Of a stretch of DNA of 33,574 nt, positions 32,238 through 33,574 are shown piece by piece. Positions within the stretch are counted from its first letter, which is position 1. Every line of letters begins with the position of its first letter. The stretch comes from Bacteroidales bacterium (GTDB taxonomy: Bacteria > Bacteroidota > Bacteroidia > Bacteroidales > UBA4181): the NCBI GenBank assembly GCA_031265445.1, contig JAISCQ010000109.1, positions 1 through 33,574 on the forward strand, in the 5' to 3' direction. The notes beneath the pieces were generated by a model, which was not told where the DNA came from, did not search any database, and was given only the letters and a program-made list of their open reading frames with translations. Made by a program: the position numbers and the translations under genes.

Positions 32238-32312
32238 GGCCTTTGTTTGTATGGTCTCTTTTATAAACGTATTCAAATTTGTGTAATTAATTTGTTAATT
32301 CCCGGACTAATC

Positions 32313-33023
32313 ATGAAACATTTGAAAATTCTTTTTGCATTGGCGATGATGTATCGGTTGAGTGTTCCGCAAGCGGACGCTCAAAATATCAAACTGGAAA
32401 CAGATACTGATTCGGTGAGTTATTACTTGGGGTATATGTATGGAAAACAGTTAGAAGCTGCGGGAGTTGACGTGAATGTGTATATCATGTCGAGCGGCTT
32501 GCGCAATGCTATGGCTAAAACGCCGGCCAACCTGAGTGATGAGGAAATAGGACTGTTGATGCAGAAGTATTTTACCGGGTTGCAGACAAAAACGAATGTC
32601 AAATATTTGAAGGAAGGACAGGATTTCCTGGCAGCAAATGCCACGAAACCGGGCGTACAAATCCTTCCGGACGGCTTGCAGTACAAAGTGATCAAGGAAG
32701 GGACAGGCGCTAAACCCGGAATGACCGATGATGTAGCGCTGGTTTATCACGGAACCCTGATTGACGGGAAGGTTTTCGACAGCTCCAGGGAGCGTGGCGA
32801 TACGGTAAATTTCCAGCCCGGCAATGTGATTGCCGGCTTTGCCGAAGCATTGACGCTGATGAGCGAAGGCTCGAAATGGGAAATCTATATTCCGGCTGAG
32901 TTAGGATATGGCGAAAATGTAAATCCTTCCAGTGGAATCAAGCCTAACAGCGTATTGATTTTCGAGATCGACCTGGTGAAGGTAACCGGGGGAGAACCCG
33001 GTGAAGAGCCGGATGAAGAGTGA
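32313..33023 (+). CDS. Exported FKBP-type peptidyl-prolyl cis-trans isomerase
   Basis: From ATG 32313 the protein has 236 residues: a signal peptide (MKHLKILFALAMM...ADAQ), a helical FKBP_N dimerisation domain (~30-115, DSVSYYLGYMYGKQLEAAGV), and an FKBP_C catalytic domain (~125-225). The catalytic domain includes VALVYHGTLIDGKVFDSS, FQPGNVIAGFAEALTLM, IYIPAELGYGE and SVLIFEIDLVKV. This is the Mip/FkpA layout, a periplasmic chaperone that speeds proline isomerisation in exported proteins. The acidic tail (GEEPDEE) is extra. The frame is open upstream to 32226, but that start would lie before the predicted transcription start and in front of the signal peptide, so I reject it. Confidence 0.92.
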   Translation: MKHLKILFALAMMYRLSVPQADAQNIKLETDTDSVSYYLGYMYGKQLEAAGVDVNVYIMSSGLRNAMAKTPANLSDEEIGLLMQKYFTGLQTKTNVKYLKEGQDFLAANATKPGVQILPDGLQYKVIKEGTGAKPGMTDDVALVYHGTLIDGKVFDSSRERGDTVNFQPGNVIAGFAEALTLMSEGSKWEIYIPAELGYGENVNPSSGIKPNSVLIFEIDLVKVTGGEPGEEPDEE

Positions 33024-33110
33024 AGGAGCGGCACAATGATTCAATCACCCATCACTGGATACGATGAGGGAGCTTTGCAACGCTAACTGTTTCCTGCTTC
33101 TGCTTCTACC

Positions 33111-33186
33111 ACCGTCAGGGTCTGTCAACCACTGACAGGGTGCTCCGCGCGCTACCCTGACAGCGGTCGACAAACCCTGTCAGCGG
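33111..33186. repeat. Degenerate CTGWCAGG repeats
   Basis: Units CCGTCAGGGTC, CCACTGACAGGGT, ACCCTGACAGCGG and ACCCTGTCAGCGG follow one another. CCACTGACAGGGT and ACCCTGACAGCGG can pair across a GC-rich loop, and CTCCGC/GCGGAG form outer arms. The phrase TCAGGGTCTGTC...ACCACTG is shared with 2814-2833. Confidence 0.75.
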
Positions 33187-33196
33187 AGTTAACCAT

Positions 33197-33282
33197 GACC
33201 CTGACAGGTCTATCGACCTGTCAGGTCGGGATACGTAAGCTTACGTCAATGACCTGACAGGGTCGCCAGACCTGTCAGGGTC
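33197..33282. repeat. Composite palindromic repeat cluster, copy 2 (inverted relative to copy 1)
   Basis: Units lie at 33197-33210, 33215-33227, 33251-33264 and 33269-33282, around ACGTAAGCTTACGT (33233-33246). Compared with the reverse complement of 678-764, it differs by one deletion and about five substitutions over 87 positions. The central palindrome and two of the four 14-mers are identical. Confidence 0.9.
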
Positions 33283-33305
33283 AAAACCGCAAATACGTCT
33301 ACCAC

Positions 33306-33336
33306 CGCTGTCAGGGTCAGAGACCGCTGACAGGGT
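33306..33336. repeat. Degenerate CTGWCAGG repeat pair
   Basis: CGCTGTCAGGGTC and CCGCTGACAGGGT are separated by a few bases and preceded by CTACCACC, a phrase also found before the units at 33111 and, as CCACCACC, near 2803. Confidence 0.7.
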
Positions 33337-33348
33337 GTGCGCCCCGTT

Positions 33349-33371
33349 GAGCGGCATTTGTAATGCCGCTC
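33349..33371. repeat. Hairpin with ATT-TGT-AAT core, 10-bp stem
   Basis: GAGCGGCATT and AATGCCGCTC are perfect complements around a TGT loop. First of four hairpins with the same core but different stems. Confidence 0.85.
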
Positions 33372-33379
33372 GGAACACA

Positions 33380-33398
33380 AGGCAATTTGTAATTGCCT
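33380..33398. repeat. Hairpin with ATT-TGT-AAT core, 8-bp stem
   Basis: AGGCAATT and AATTGCCT pair perfectly around TGT. The stem sequence is unrelated to the neighbouring hairpin outside the ATT/AAT core. Confidence 0.85.
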
Positions 33399-33483
33399 GC
33401 GGTGAGATCGCTTCGCTAAGTTGCCGTTTGAAGAAATAAAGTGAGGCTATCAGGAGAATCATATTTCGATTCGGGGATCAATT

Positions 33484-33502
33484 TCCGGATTGCAAATCCG
33501 GA
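33484..33502. repeat. Hairpin with ATT-TGC-AAT core (minus-strand orientation), 8-bp stem
   Basis: TCCGGATT and AATCCGGA pair perfectly around GCA. On the minus strand the core reads ATT TGC AAT. Confidence 0.85.
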
Positions 33503-33510
33503 TATGTTCC

Positions 33511-33533
33511 GAGCCGAATTACAAATTCGGCTC
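33511..33533. repeat. Hairpin with ATT-TGT-AAT core (minus-strand orientation), 10-bp stem
   Basis: GAGCCGAATT and AATTCGGCTC pair perfectly around ACA. On the minus strand the core reads ATT TGT AAT. A T-rich run (33548-33559) follows downstream. No gene is visible from 33024 to the window end at 33574. Confidence 0.85.
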
Positions 33534-33574
33534 AACGGACCGCTCGGTTTTCTTTTTTTCGGGCGGATGTAATC

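Noticed and set aside
32226-32312. FKBP start at ATG 32226
   Set aside because: It overlaps the -7 box of its own promoter and precedes the signal peptide. ATG 32313 fits an exported protein.
33111-33336. CRISPR array
   Set aside because: Units repeat and are regularly short, but they are inverted as often as direct, spacers are only 4-5 nt or irregular, and no cas genes are present.
33241-33462. 73-codon minus-strand frame in the repeat region
   Set aside because: It runs through palindromes and hairpins and shows no protein-like pattern.

Overview
This window is chromosomal DNA from a member of the Bacteroidota, most likely order Bacteroidales. The evidence is the protein content: fimbrillin-like and DUF4374 lipoproteins, SusC-type TonB receptors with a carboxypeptidase-like regulatory domain, an HU/CCDC81-SPOR protein and a GSCFA protein. 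Several intergenic regions also carry the Bacteroidota promoter (TTTG about 19 bp upstream of TAnnTTTG), and Shine-Dalgarno sites are weak or absent. The genus cannot be assigned from sequence reading alone. No rRNA, tRNA, CRISPR array, integrase or transposase gene was seen.

Layout. Bases 1-2900 are accessory in character: the 3' part of a hypothetical gene, then a two-domain lipoprotein (fimbrillin-like plus formylglycine-enzyme/C-type-lectin fold) whose last 40 residues look like the variable region of a diversity-generating retroelement. This gene is bracketed by dense palindromic repeats. Bases 2975-5698 hold a BrkB membrane protein, a MORN-like/YwqK protein and a single half-size chromate transporter. 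On the minus strand, 9175 down to 5673 encodes an MBOAT acyltransferase, a serine lipase/esterase and a GSCFA (SGNH-like) protein. Also on the minus strand come the HU/SPOR protein, LptB, a possible 26-residue ORF, threonine synthase, a DEDDh exonuclease and the sliding clamp DnaN. TrmB and a U32 peptidase-family protein diverge from dnaN.

Bases 17398-23565 form a metal-uptake locus: NikR with a clear promoter, two TonB-dependent receptors, and an XusB-like DUF4374 lipoprotein. It is followed by an uncharacterised lipoprotein, an M48/Ste24-type protease, a two-component system with a PepSY-like exported protein behind it, and a polyphosphate-glucokinase-like ROK kinase. A bidirectional terminator separates these from minus-strand galU and a plant-glucuronokinase-like GHMP kinase, which together suggest UDP-glucuronate or UDP-sugar salvage.

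The intergenic region 31746-32312 is the densest non-coding part. It contains a 101-bp MITE with perfect 14-bp terminal inverted repeats and perfect 8-bp target duplications. It also contains a duplicated promoter/operator module. One copy drives a candidate ~100-nt terminated small RNA and the other drives an exported FKBP-type prolyl isomerase. The last 550 bases contain no gene but hold an inverted copy of the palindrome cluster at 678-764, plus four hairpins whose arms differ while the loop core (ATT-TGY-AAT) stays constant.

The most promising leads are the DGR-like variable lipoprotein with no reverse transcriptase in view, the NikR-linked XusAB-like uptake locus, the MITE, the duplicated promoter with its small RNA, and the palindromic repeat families.
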